Source: UBA1206 sp041672465
Lineage (GTDB): Bacteria; Bacillota; Clostridia; Oscillospirales; CAG-382
DNA length: 24,332 nucleotides
NCBI GenBank assembly: GCA_041672465.1
Contig: JBAYZO010000021.1
Span: forward strand, 1-24,332
Direction: 5' to 3'
Shown: piece by piece, positions 13,941 through 20,738 of the stretch
Numbering within the stretch: the stretch's first letter is position 1
Layout: each line of letters opens with the position of its first letter
Made by a program: the position numbers and the translations under genes
The notes under the pieces: generated by a model
What the model saw: the letters and a program-made list of their open reading frames with translations, nothing else
Database searches by the model: none
Told to the model about the DNA's origin: nothing

Positions 13941-15368
13941 ATGATAAATAAAGAAAAAGAACAAATGAGAGAAATTTTATCTAAAGATGCCAGCTTAGTG
14001 ATAAATAAAAAGTTGCTGCATCGGATTGGTATTAATGGGACAATTTTATTGTCAGACTTAATGTCAAAAGAAAAATATTTTGAAATTAAAGGCAGGTTAG
14101 AAAACGAATGGTTTTTTAATACTCATAAAAATATATGTAAAGACACAACCTTATCTGAATATCAACAAAATAAAGCTATAGATATTTTGATAAACATTGG
14201 TGTTATAGAAACAAGATATTGCAAACAAAGTCAAAGATTATTTTTCAAAATAAATTATTCGATTTTATTGAAAACTTATGATGATTCTATAGCTTCACCC
14301 CCCAAGAAACTTAACCCCCCAAGAAACTTGGGTACCCCCCCAAGAAACTTGGGTACCCCCCCAAGAAACTTAGGGCTTAATAATAATAATAATAATAATA
14401 ATAAGAATAATAATAAAAGAAATAATATTTCTCTTTCTAAAGAAAGAGAACGCCGAAGTATCGGCGCTGAACTTGCTGACAGAGTTTTGGTTGAGAATAA
14501 GGTTCTTGATTCAACTGGCTTTAAAATAAACAGATTGAAACCTTACCTGTTCATAAAGAACCCTGATGTTGAAGAAATATTTACTTATTGGAACCAACTT
14601 GGCAAACCGTTATCAAAACATAAAATAAATGCAGGTTCAAAAACATTTACCAAAGCATGTGGGCAAATCGAAAAGACATTAAAAACTTATTCAAAGGAAA
14701 CCATTACCGGCAGCATGCAGCTTTATTTCAACACGGTATGTATGCCCAACTTTAAATTAAGCCATAATGGTTCCGGTGTTATTGTTGGATTAAAAGATTT
14801 TTTATTGATTGGTGACGATTTACGGCTTAGAATGTGTCAATACAATAAAGAACTTATTATAACCAGCTGGTTCCATGAATGTCGCAAACTTGGTGCAGCT
14901 GGGCTTAAAGAAAAATATTCTAAGGTAATTATTGATGATAACCCAAAAATAACGGCAGCATTGAAAAGAAAATGGTCAAGCGTTATTGAAAAGAAAAATC
15001 ATTTTACGGCTGAAGAAGAAAATATTTTTCGGAAAACCGCAAAGGCATTATATAATTATTTTATCGACCTGAAAGATTTTAAACAGGATCATACTTATCA
15101 GAAGGAAAATCCGATAACCTGCGTTTCGTTGGTTATTGAAACCGTTGTTGCAAAAAATAAAAATGATGGAACCATTCCGTTTTGGTTATCATCAGCAAGT
15201 TTTTTTGAGAATGATGTAACTGCTTATTTGAAAAAGATAGGTTATATTGAACGTGGTTACGATAAGCATGTTGCCCATAGAAAAATTTATGGTCAACAAA
15301 ACTGTTCTGTTTTACCGACCATTGAAGAACTTGGTATAGATATTTTATCACAAGGTGATTTTATCTAA
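13941..15368 (+). CDS. Replication initiator-like protein with internal iterons
   Basis: This gene encodes 475 residues with SD GAGG seven bases before ATG 13941. Residues about 15-115 form the winged-helix domain shared with the previous gene ('LVINKKLLHRIGINGTILLSDLMSK … WFFNTHKNICKDTTLSEYQQNKAIDILINIGVIE … FFKINY'). Residues about 120-155 are low-complexity: PPRNLGT repeats, then Asn-rich. The DNA beneath is four palindromic iterons plus an AAT microsatellite. The C-terminal about 300 residues are a separate alpha/beta or helical domain with no motif I recognise. Architecture and internal origin resemble lambda O and several Gram-positive phage replisome organisers, which load the helicase. 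The next gene is a DnaB-type helicase, as expected. Assignment to initiator is inference from architecture. Confidence 0.7.
   Translation: MINKEKEQMREILSKDASLVINKKLLHRIGINGTILLSDLMSKEKYFEIKGRLENEWFFNTHKNICKDTTLSEYQQNKAIDILINIGVIETRYCKQSQRLFFKINYSILLKTYDDSIASPPKKLNPPRNLGTPPRNLGTPPRNLGLNNNNNNNNKNNNKRNNISLSKERERRSIGAELADRVLVENKVLDSTGFKINRLKPYLFIKNPDVEEIFTYWNQLGKPLSKHKINAGSKTFTKACGQIEKTLKTYSKETITGSMQLYFNTVCMPNFKLSHNGSGVIVGLKDFLLIGDDLRLRMCQYNKELIITSWFHECRKLGAAGLKEKYSKVIIDDNPKITAALKRKWSSVIEKKNHFTAEEENIFRKTAKALYNYFIDLKDFKQDHTYQKENPITCVSLVIETVVAKNKNDGTIPFWLSSASFFENDVTAYLKKIGYIERGYDKHVAHRKIYGQQNCSVLPTIEELGIDILSQGDFI
14298..14420 (+). other. Candidate replication origin: four iterons and AAT tract
   Basis: AAGAAACTT occurs at 14304, 14321, 14342 and 14363, each preceded by six or seven C. 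Copies two and three are followed by GGG, making dyads CCCAAG-AAA-CTTGGG; the outer copies have imperfect right arms. Spacings are 17, 21 and 21 bp. An (AAT)n tract with an AT-rich extension (14378-14420) adjoins the last iteron and could be the unwinding element. It lies inside the initiator-like gene. Confidence 0.65.
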
Positions 15369-15383
15369 TTTACTGGGGCCATA

Positions 15384-16913
15384 ATGATTATAAAAAGACG
15401 ACTTGTTTCTGCAGATATAGAAAGAAAAATTCTTATTGGATTGATTTCAAGCGAAAGTTTTTGTAAGCAAATCTATAGAATGGCAAAAAAAGAATATTTT
15501 AAATCAACGGCTTCAAAAATTGTTTTTGGCTGGGCTTCAGATTTTTATGGTAGATATCAAGAATGTCCGGGAGCTTGCATTCAAGATATTTACAATGTAG
15601 AAAAAACCAGATTGAAGGATGCGGATGCCGATATTGTTGGGCAGTTCATGGACGATTTGTCCAAAGAATATGAACAGACTGTTTACAATGAACAATACTT
15701 GTTGGATCAAGCAAAAATATATTTCAGAGAACGTTCGTTAACGTTACTTTCCGAAGAAATTGTTGGCAACATTGCAAAAGGCAGGTTGCAACTGGCGGAA
15801 GATGCCGTTTATGGATATGGCAAGGTTTCTCAACAAATGACAAACTGGTTCAATCCACTTTCTCCGGAAAATATTATTGAGATATTTGATGATGATGATT
15901 CTGACAGATTATTTAAGTTTGATGGGCCATTGGGTGATATGTGCGGGTGGTTGGAACGGGATTGGCTTATTGCTATAATGGCACCAATGAAGCGGGGGAA
16001 AAGTTGGTGGCTTCAAGAATTAGCGGTTGCCGGTCTATTGTCTGGTGTTAAAGTTTCGTATTTTTCGTTGGAGATGAACAAGAAAGCGGTATCCAAACGA
16101 ATTTACAAAAGGCTTACGGCATTGGCTTCAAATGCTGGAGAGCATATCTTTCCTGTTTTTGATTGTTCAAGAAATCAAACAAATTTGTGTAGAAAAAAAC
16201 AAAGGGCTTGTTATGTTGGAATAAAAGACCCCGGAGAGGAACAGCCAGAATTTTATGATGTGATTGGGTATAAACCATGTACTTATTGTATGAATTATGA
16301 AGAAGAAAAAGAAAATTATATACAGGCTGTTTGGTATAAACGATTTTCACAGGTAGAAGGCATGACTTCAGAAATGGTTACAAAAAAGATTAAAAATTTT
16401 CAATTGCAATTTGGTGATAATTTAAGGGTAATGGCTTATCCTGCTTTTTCTGCTTCGTTTGATGATATTGAATCTGATTTGGATTTGCTTGATTTTCAGG
16501 AAGGATTTTGTCCTGGAATGATTTGTATTGATTATTTTGATATTTTAAATCCCGGCAGTGGAACAGGTAATTTTTCTGAACGTGGTACAGCTGATTATAT
16601 TTGGAAGCGTGGTAAAAATTTGGCTGCGAAACGGCATGTTTTGGTTGCAACTGTTTTGCAAAGTAATCGTTCATCAATTCCAAAGAAAAGCATAGAGCAA
16701 GAGGATGTTTCGGAAGATATACGCAAGCTTGCTCATGTTGATTTATTGTTGGGTTTAAACCAGACTAAGGACGAGAAGGACAAAGGCATTATGCGAATTG
16801 GTGTGGTTGCCCATCGCCATGAAGAATTTAAGTTCGGTGGAGAAGTTATGGCGTTACAAAGTTTAAATATTGGTCAGCCATGTTTGTTTTCTGGTTGGGC
16901 GCCAAAAGAATAA
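15384..16913 (+). CDS. DnaB-type replicative helicase with cysteine-rich insert
   Basis: This gene encodes 509 residues. The N-terminal about 150 residues are helical ('ADIERKILIGLISSESFC … IYRMAKKEYF'), like the DnaB N-domain. The RecA-like core has Walker A APMKRGKS (residues 200-207), 'VSYFSLEM', Walker B 'MICIDYFDIL' with D383, and 'LVATVLQSNR' with a sensor Gln. The insert between Walker A and B carries C261, C269, C276, C299 and C302, a probable zinc knuckle absent from E. coli DnaB. The first Walker glycine is replaced by Ala. It follows the initiator by 15 bases and would unwind the fork, 5'-3' as family norm, working with the primase at 12280. A recombinase-like role is less likely. 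Confidence 0.82.
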   Translation: MIIKRRLVSADIERKILIGLISSESFCKQIYRMAKKEYFKSTASKIVFGWASDFYGRYQECPGACIQDIYNVEKTRLKDADADIVGQFMDDLSKEYEQTVYNEQYLLDQAKIYFRERSLTLLSEEIVGNIAKGRLQLAEDAVYGYGKVSQQMTNWFNPLSPENIIEIFDDDDSDRLFKFDGPLGDMCGWLERDWLIAIMAPMKRGKSWWLQELAVAGLLSGVKVSYFSLEMNKKAVSKRIYKRLTALASNAGEHIFPVFDCSRNQTNLCRKKQRACYVGIKDPGEEQPEFYDVIGYKPCTYCMNYEEEKENYIQAVWYKRFSQVEGMTSEMVTKKIKNFQLQFGDNLRVMAYPAFSASFDDIESDLDLLDFQEGFCPGMICIDYFDILNPGSGTGNFSERGTADYIWKRGKNLAAKRHVLVATVLQSNRSSIPKKSIEQEDVSEDIRKLAHVDLLLGLNQTKDEKDKGIMRIGVVAHRHEEFKFGGEVMALQSLNIGQPCLFSGWAPKE

Positions 16914-16966
16914 TTTTTTAAATATTTTAAAAAAACCTTTACATTTCTAATGCGATGACATACTAT
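16911..16966 (+). promoter_or_regulatory. Promoter P4 with A/T tracts
   Basis: T/A tracts from 16913 to 16935 precede TTTACA (16938-16943), 17 bp, and TACTAT (16961-16966), the best box match of the four sister promoters. GAATTTAAG after the -10 is shared with P3. It starts at the helicase stop codon and drives the (Ala-Asp)15 protein gene through a leader of about 50 nt. Confidence 0.8.
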
Positions 16967-17025
16967 GAATTTAAGACCGGGAATTAAAAATAACAAACCA
17001 ACAACCAAAAAAAAGGATTACAACC

Positions 17026-17745
17026 ATGGCGAAAACTATTGAACTTGAAAAAATCAAATTTAAAGAACTGGCTGCTGCAATTAAAGCAATTAATGATTCT
17101 GGTGTTGTCGAAACCAAAATTATGACCATTGGAAAGACCAAAGAAGACCTTGTTAAAACCTTTATCGACACCATTCAGGCAATCCCCGATGGAGAAGATG
17201 GCAACTGGACAGGCCCGGAAGAAGCCGGTGAATATTACAACAAAATTGTTTCTGTTGACCCGCCAAAAAAAGTAAGCGATGCCGATGCTGATGCCGATGC
17301 CGATGCTGATGCCGATGCCGATGCCGATGCTGATGCTGATGCTGATGCTGATGCTGATGCTGATGCTGATGAAAGCAACATAGGCGGCAGAAGAAAAATA
17401 GACAAAGAAGGAAGCAACACAGGCGGCAGAAGAAAAATAGATTCTACTTCTGAAAAAGCCAAAAAGGCCCTTGAAGAACGTGGTGAGGCACTAAAGGCAC
17501 CAAAGGCACCAAAGGCACCAAAGGCACCAAAAGAATCCCAATATACCAGAGCGAAATCCTGCGTGGATGCTTTTATTGCGAATGGATATAACCCTGAAGG
17601 CGTTGCGGAAGCGGCCGACCTGCTTTATACTGCAAAAACTGGTAAACCACTGGACAGCAAAAAATCAAAACGGTCTTTCCGGGTTGTTATGCAGGTAATC
17701 ACCCATTCCAAAGAGATTGGGTTTGATTTCAACATGATCAAGTAA
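17026..17745 (+). CDS. Low-complexity protein with (Ala-Asp)15 linker, unknown function
   Basis: This gene encodes 239 residues with SD AAAGGA before ATG 17026. Residues about 1-82 form a compact domain (MAKTIELEKIKFKELAAAIKAINDSGVV … WTGPEEAGEYYNKIV). Residue about 85 onward is an (Ala-Asp)15 run, then two copies of 'GGRRKID' units, then four 'KAP' repeats. Residues about 167-239 form a C-terminal domain (YTRAKSCVDAFIANGYNPEGVAEAADLLY … RSFRVVMQVITHSKEIGFDF). So two folded ends are joined by acidic and then basic linkers. It has its own promoter (P4) and terminator (17764), suggesting high, separate expression. DNA-binding or scaffold-like roles are possible; I do not recognise the family. 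Confidence 0.7.
   Translation: MAKTIELEKIKFKELAAAIKAINDSGVVETKIMTIGKTKEDLVKTFIDTIQAIPDGEDGNWTGPEEAGEYYNKIVSVDPPKKVSDADADADADADADADADADADADADADADADESNIGGRRKIDKEGSNTGGRRKIDSTSEKAKKALEERGEALKAPKAPKAPKAPKESQYTRAKSCVDAFIANGYNPEGVAEAADLLYTAKTGKPLDSKKSKRSFRVVMQVITHSKEIGFDFNMIK
17278..17370 (+). repeat. Hexanucleotide microsatellite GCYGAT encoding (Ala-Asp)15
   Basis: From 17281 there are 15 perfect tandem units of GCCGAT or GCTGAT. The two variants are mixed in the first half and uniform GCTGAT in the second half, which suggests recent slippage growth at the 3' side. Unit number should vary between relatives without breaking the frame. Confidence 0.95.
17371..17528 (+). repeat. Two further tandem repeats in the same gene
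   Basis: A 39-bp unit containing GGCGGCAGAAGAAAAATAGA occurs twice (about 17372-17410 and 17411-17446, the second partial). After it, the 9-bp unit AAGGCACCA occurs four times (about 17492-17528), encoding KAP repeats. With the hexamer tract this gives three different tandem repeats in 250 bases. Confidence 0.85.
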
Positions 17746-17763
17746 TGCAGCGCAACCGTGAAC

Positions 17764-17798
17764 AAAGGCGAGTATAAAAAATACTCGCCTTTTTTTTT
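17764..17798 (+). terminator. Intrinsic terminator
   Basis: A perfect 12-bp stem (AAAGGCGAGTAT / ATACTCGCCTTT) with loop AAAAA runs directly into a T run. It ends the single-gene transcript from P4. Confidence 0.95.
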
Positions 17799-17816
17799 GA
17801 TGAAAATTAAAAAAAA

Positions 17817-17845
17817 TTCAAGAATTAATATTTTAAGGTTATAAT
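17817..17845 (+). promoter_or_regulatory. Promoter for the radical SAM/clamp/polymerase operon
   Basis: A perfect TATAAT (17840-17845) has TTCAAG 17 bp upstream (17817-17822), a weak -35, within AT-rich DNA just after a terminator. It is the only candidate before the 17895-24332 genes. It lacks the T/A-tract pattern of P1-P4. Confidence 0.6.
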
Positions 17846-17894
17846 AAAAACAAGTGGGTTATTTAATAATTTTAAAATTATAATGGAGGCAACA

Positions 17895-18152
17895 ATGAGC
17901 AAAAGTGATTATGACCGTATTGATAACAACGAAAAGGTTATTCGTAAACAAAATACGCTTTTTGATTTCCCGACAGACCCAAAAGGAAAAACCGATTGTG
18001 GCGTTAGGAAATTCTTGATTTTTTATTTTGATGACGAAGCTGATTACGAAGTGGTTCTTTCAAAGCTTGTTCGGGTAAATCCCCATGTGAAGGCTCATCC
18101 TGATATGGATTCCGTAAAGCTGGCTGAACTGGCAAGGAAAATGGAGGATTAA
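17895..18152 (+). CDS. 85-residue protein preceding the radical SAM gene
   Basis: ATG at 17895 follows GGAGG at 17885; the upstream in-frame ATG at 17883 overlaps that SD and is rejected. The sequence has a distinct central block, 'LFDFPTDPKGKTDCGVRKFLIFYFDDEADYEVVLSKL', and a C-terminal 'KAHPDMDSVKLAELARKMED'. The single Cys sits in a 'TDCG' motif. It ends one base before the radical SAM start, so the two are surely co-expressed. The compact alpha/beta look and conserved-seeming centre suggest a dedicated partner protein or subunit, but I do not recognise a family. Confidence 0.65.
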   Translation: MSKSDYDRIDNNEKVIRKQNTLFDFPTDPKGKTDCGVRKFLIFYFDDEADYEVVLSKLVRVNPHVKAHPDMDSVKLAELARKMED

Positions 18153-18153
18153 T

Positions 18154-19629
18154 ATGCGGAAAGATATTCATTTTGTTTGTAAGGGCTGTCCTTCAAATAT
18201 GGCTAACTTATGCGATAAAGGTGTTTGTTTGCCTTATGTTGATGATGCAAGGCGGGCGGAAATATTGGCGGAGCCGATGCCTTTGGATTATAATGGTATT
18301 CGTTTTACTTCAGATGCTATGGATTGCGCTTTTCCGATTGCGATAGATTCACATTCTGGTTGTTCATATGGTTGTTTGTATTGTTTTGCAAATAACCTTA
18401 TGCGGGCTCCAGATCGTAATCCGGATAAGGTTAAAAAGCTTTTTGAAAAAGGAACTTTGTATTCGGAATTTGATATTAAGATTCTGGAAAAGTTTTTGAA
18501 TCGGGAATATAACAGTGATATAGCAAGGGCAATGTATCCGCTTTTGGATGCTGGTATGCCGGTGCAGCTTGGAGCCCTTGGTGATCCTCTTGATGAAATT
18601 GAAAAGGCTCGTGGTTGGTTGCTTAAGGCGATACCCATGTTTCAGGAACATAAAATTCCGGTGCGGGTTGGTACAAAAGGTGCTTTGACAATGATGCTTC
18701 CGGAATATCGTGATTTGTTTCATAAAACGCCTGAACAATTTTGGTTTGCATTTAGTATTATTTCTGCCGATGATGATTTGATAACGGCTGTTGATATTGC
18801 GGCTCCAAATGCAACCGAACGTTTTGCTGCAATGAAAGCTTATGCAGCTGAAGGACACCCTGTAAGTTTGCGTTTTCGGCCGTTTTTGCCGGGCTTAAGT
18901 GACCGTAACGATGGTATTGTAAGAATGATGGATAAGGCTGCGGAGTGTGGTGCTCAAGCTGTAAGTTTTGAATTTATTTTTTTGGAATCAGGCCTTACAA
19001 GTCGTCAAAAGGTTATGTATCATCATATGTTTAAAACACAAGGCAATCCAAATTTTGGTAAAGAATGGAATGCAGCAAGCAAAAAAATAGAATCTTGCAG
19101 AAGGGGCAGTCGGGAAGAAAAGTTTGAAGTTATGGTGAAGGTTCGTGAACTTGCCCATGAAAGAGGAATTCGGTTTGCTTGTAGTGATCCTCATTTTAAA
19201 GAGTGGAATGATACTGGTTGTTGCTGCGGCGTAAGGCCTGATGACCCGATTTTTGGTAAGTGGAGTCGGCGACAGTTGACGAACGTTGTATATGAAATGA
19301 AAACTGATTTTGACAATGGCATTCGTCGGCAAGTTTCCTATGAAGATTGGGCTCCACAATGGGCTCATGATGTTTTGGCCGTGAAAATGTTTAATAATGG
19401 TGATTGGCACAACAAAAGGATTAAAAAAAATCAAACCTTCGGCGATACAATGCGTAATAAGTGGAACAATCCGCCAAGACCAAGAAGTCCACACATTTAT
19501 TTTGCTGGCATAATGCGGCCAGTTGGTGTTGATGATAAAACCGATGACGTTGTTTACGAATATCGAGATTGGCAACCGGGGCAAGATAAAAAATTTATTG
19601 GGGAATGCCCGGAAAAGCCGGTAAAATAA
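18154..19629 (+). CDS. Radical SAM enzyme, spore-photoproduct-lyase-like
   Basis: This gene encodes 491 residues with a GGAGG SD inside the end of the preceding gene. The radical SAM cluster motif is C70-SYG-C74-LY-C77, followed by 'FANNL', the SPL/Rv2578c-like style (CSYGCLYCFA). Before it lies a second cysteine set, C9, C12, C20 and C25, which may hold another Fe-S cluster or zinc. A third set, C356-C358 ('GCCCG'), is near residue 356. 'GALGDPLDEIE' and 'VRVGTKG' fit barrel strands of the family. SPL-like enzymes repair or modify thymine in DNA. Placement between helicase and clamp/polymerase genes suggests action on phage DNA: repair, or base hypermodification. Which one cannot be settled here. 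Confidence 0.82.
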   Translation: MRKDIHFVCKGCPSNMANLCDKGVCLPYVDDARRAEILAEPMPLDYNGIRFTSDAMDCAFPIAIDSHSGCSYGCLYCFANNLMRAPDRNPDKVKKLFEKGTLYSEFDIKILEKFLNREYNSDIARAMYPLLDAGMPVQLGALGDPLDEIEKARGWLLKAIPMFQEHKIPVRVGTKGALTMMLPEYRDLFHKTPEQFWFAFSIISADDDLITAVDIAAPNATERFAAMKAYAAEGHPVSLRFRPFLPGLSDRNDGIVRMMDKAAECGAQAVSFEFIFLESGLTSRQKVMYHHMFKTQGNPNFGKEWNAASKKIESCRRGSREEKFEVMVKVRELAHERGIRFACSDPHFKEWNDTGCCCGVRPDDPIFGKWSRRQLTNVVYEMKTDFDNGIRRQVSYEDWAPQWAHDVLAVKMFNNGDWHNKRIKKNQTFGDTMRNKWNNPPRPRSPHIYFAGIMRPVGVDDKTDDVVYEYRDWQPGQDKKFIGECPEKPVK

Positions 19630-19667
19630 AAAAGAAGTATATTTTAACCACTGGAAAGGATAATAAA

Positions 19668-20717
19668 TTGAAAAGATCATTATTGCTTGAAGCATTAAAA
19701 CAGGTTATGCCCGGCGTTGAAGAAAATGCAGTTGTTTTTGACATTGCGAATGCCGTGATGTTTGATGGAAGTTGGGTTAAAACATTTAATGATTCAATCT
19801 CTGTTTCGTATCCGTTTGAAAGCGAGATAAAATGTCTTGTAAAGGCAAAAGAATTGTTTGCTGTGATAAATAAAGGTGATTCTGAAGAAATAAGAATGGT
19901 CATGCTTGATGGTGGGAAGCTGCAAATTTCAGGTGGACGAACCACACTGAAAATGACGACACTCGACAGCACAAAGTTTATTTCTCTGGTTGATAACCTT
20001 TCGTTGTCCGATGCGGTATGGAATCCGTTGCCGGAAGATTTTTGTACTGGATTGCGTTTTTGCTGTTCATTTTCTGCGAATAATTCGGCTTATGCGGCTT
20101 TGTGTGGGGTAAGCATTGCAACCGATGGTTTAGCTGCAAGTGACGGTCGTAAAGCGGCAATTTATCATTTTCCAAAAGATTCGTTTTGCGTTGAAGAAGA
20201 ATTTGTGTTGCCGGTAAAGGCCGTGGTGAATCTGGTGAAGGTTGCCGGGCTTAAGGAATATTCTATGGTTGGTGGCTGGGTACACTTTCGGAATGAAGCT
20301 GGGGTTTGCTTTAGCACAAGGCGTATTGATACAGAATTTCCACGGGAACAGATAAACGGGTATTTGAATTTTTCAGGGCTGGGCGTTAAGGAAGAATATC
20401 AGTTCCCGGCCGGATTGGCAAAGTCAATTGAGCGGGCTTCTGTGCTTTCTTTTTCTGATGCAGTTGGTTCAGATTATGTTGAAATTTCCTTGGATAAAAA
20501 AGGGAATATGATTGTTTCCGGTGGCAAGGAGTTCGGTGAGATTAAGGAAAAGATTGCAAAGGGTGAATGGAGTTTTCCTGACGGCGGTGTTATAAAAGTG
20601 AATCCGAAAGTTTTCGTTGATATGTTGCATCTAAACCAGAAGTTTTTCCTTAAGAACAACAAGTTTCTTCTGATGCGAACCGGTTCATTGGATAGTGTTC
20701 TTGCGCTTGTTGCATAA
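19668..20717 (+). CDS. DNA polymerase III beta sliding clamp homologue
   Basis: I take TTG 19668, nine bases after GGAAAGGA, giving 349 residues beginning KRSLLLEALKQVMPGV, which matches the usual clamp N-terminal helix. An ATG at 19605 inside the radical SAM gene would add 21 residues. Clamp features: 'SYPFESEIKCLVKAKELFAVI', 'LQISGGRTTLKM', 'SIATDGLAASDGRKAAIYHF' (the loop typical of beta clamps), 'FVLPVKAVVNLVK', and 'ISLDKKGNMIVSG'. Slightly shorter than E. coli DnaN (366). It would encircle DNA and tether the polymerase encoded 21 bases downstream. The sequence is diverged, so family assignment rests on pattern and neighbours. Confidence 0.78.
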   Translation: MKRSLLLEALKQVMPGVEENAVVFDIANAVMFDGSWVKTFNDSISVSYPFESEIKCLVKAKELFAVINKGDSEEIRMVMLDGGKLQISGGRTTLKMTTLDSTKFISLVDNLSLSDAVWNPLPEDFCTGLRFCCSFSANNSAYAALCGVSIATDGLAASDGRKAAIYHFPKDSFCVEEEFVLPVKAVVNLVKVAGLKEYSMVGGWVHFRNEAGVCFSTRRIDTEFPREQINGYLNFSGLGVKEEYQFPAGLAKSIERASVLSFSDAVGSDYVEISLDKKGNMIVSGGKEFGEIKEKIAKGEWSFPDGGVIKVNPKVFVDMLHLNQKFFLKNNKFLLMRTGSLDSVLALVA

Positions 20718-20738
20718 TTCAGAGAAAGGGAAATTTTA

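Noticed and set aside
17235..17462. Minus-strand ORF across the (Ala-Asp) repeat, and other minus-strand ORFs
   Set aside because: They mirror strong + strand genes, lack SD sites, and have biased, shadow-like composition. No minus-strand gene is supported anywhere in the window.
19605..19667. ATG start for the clamp at 19605
   Set aside because: It overlaps the radical SAM gene and adds residues that do not look like clamp sequence; TTG 19668 has a better SD. Not fully excluded.
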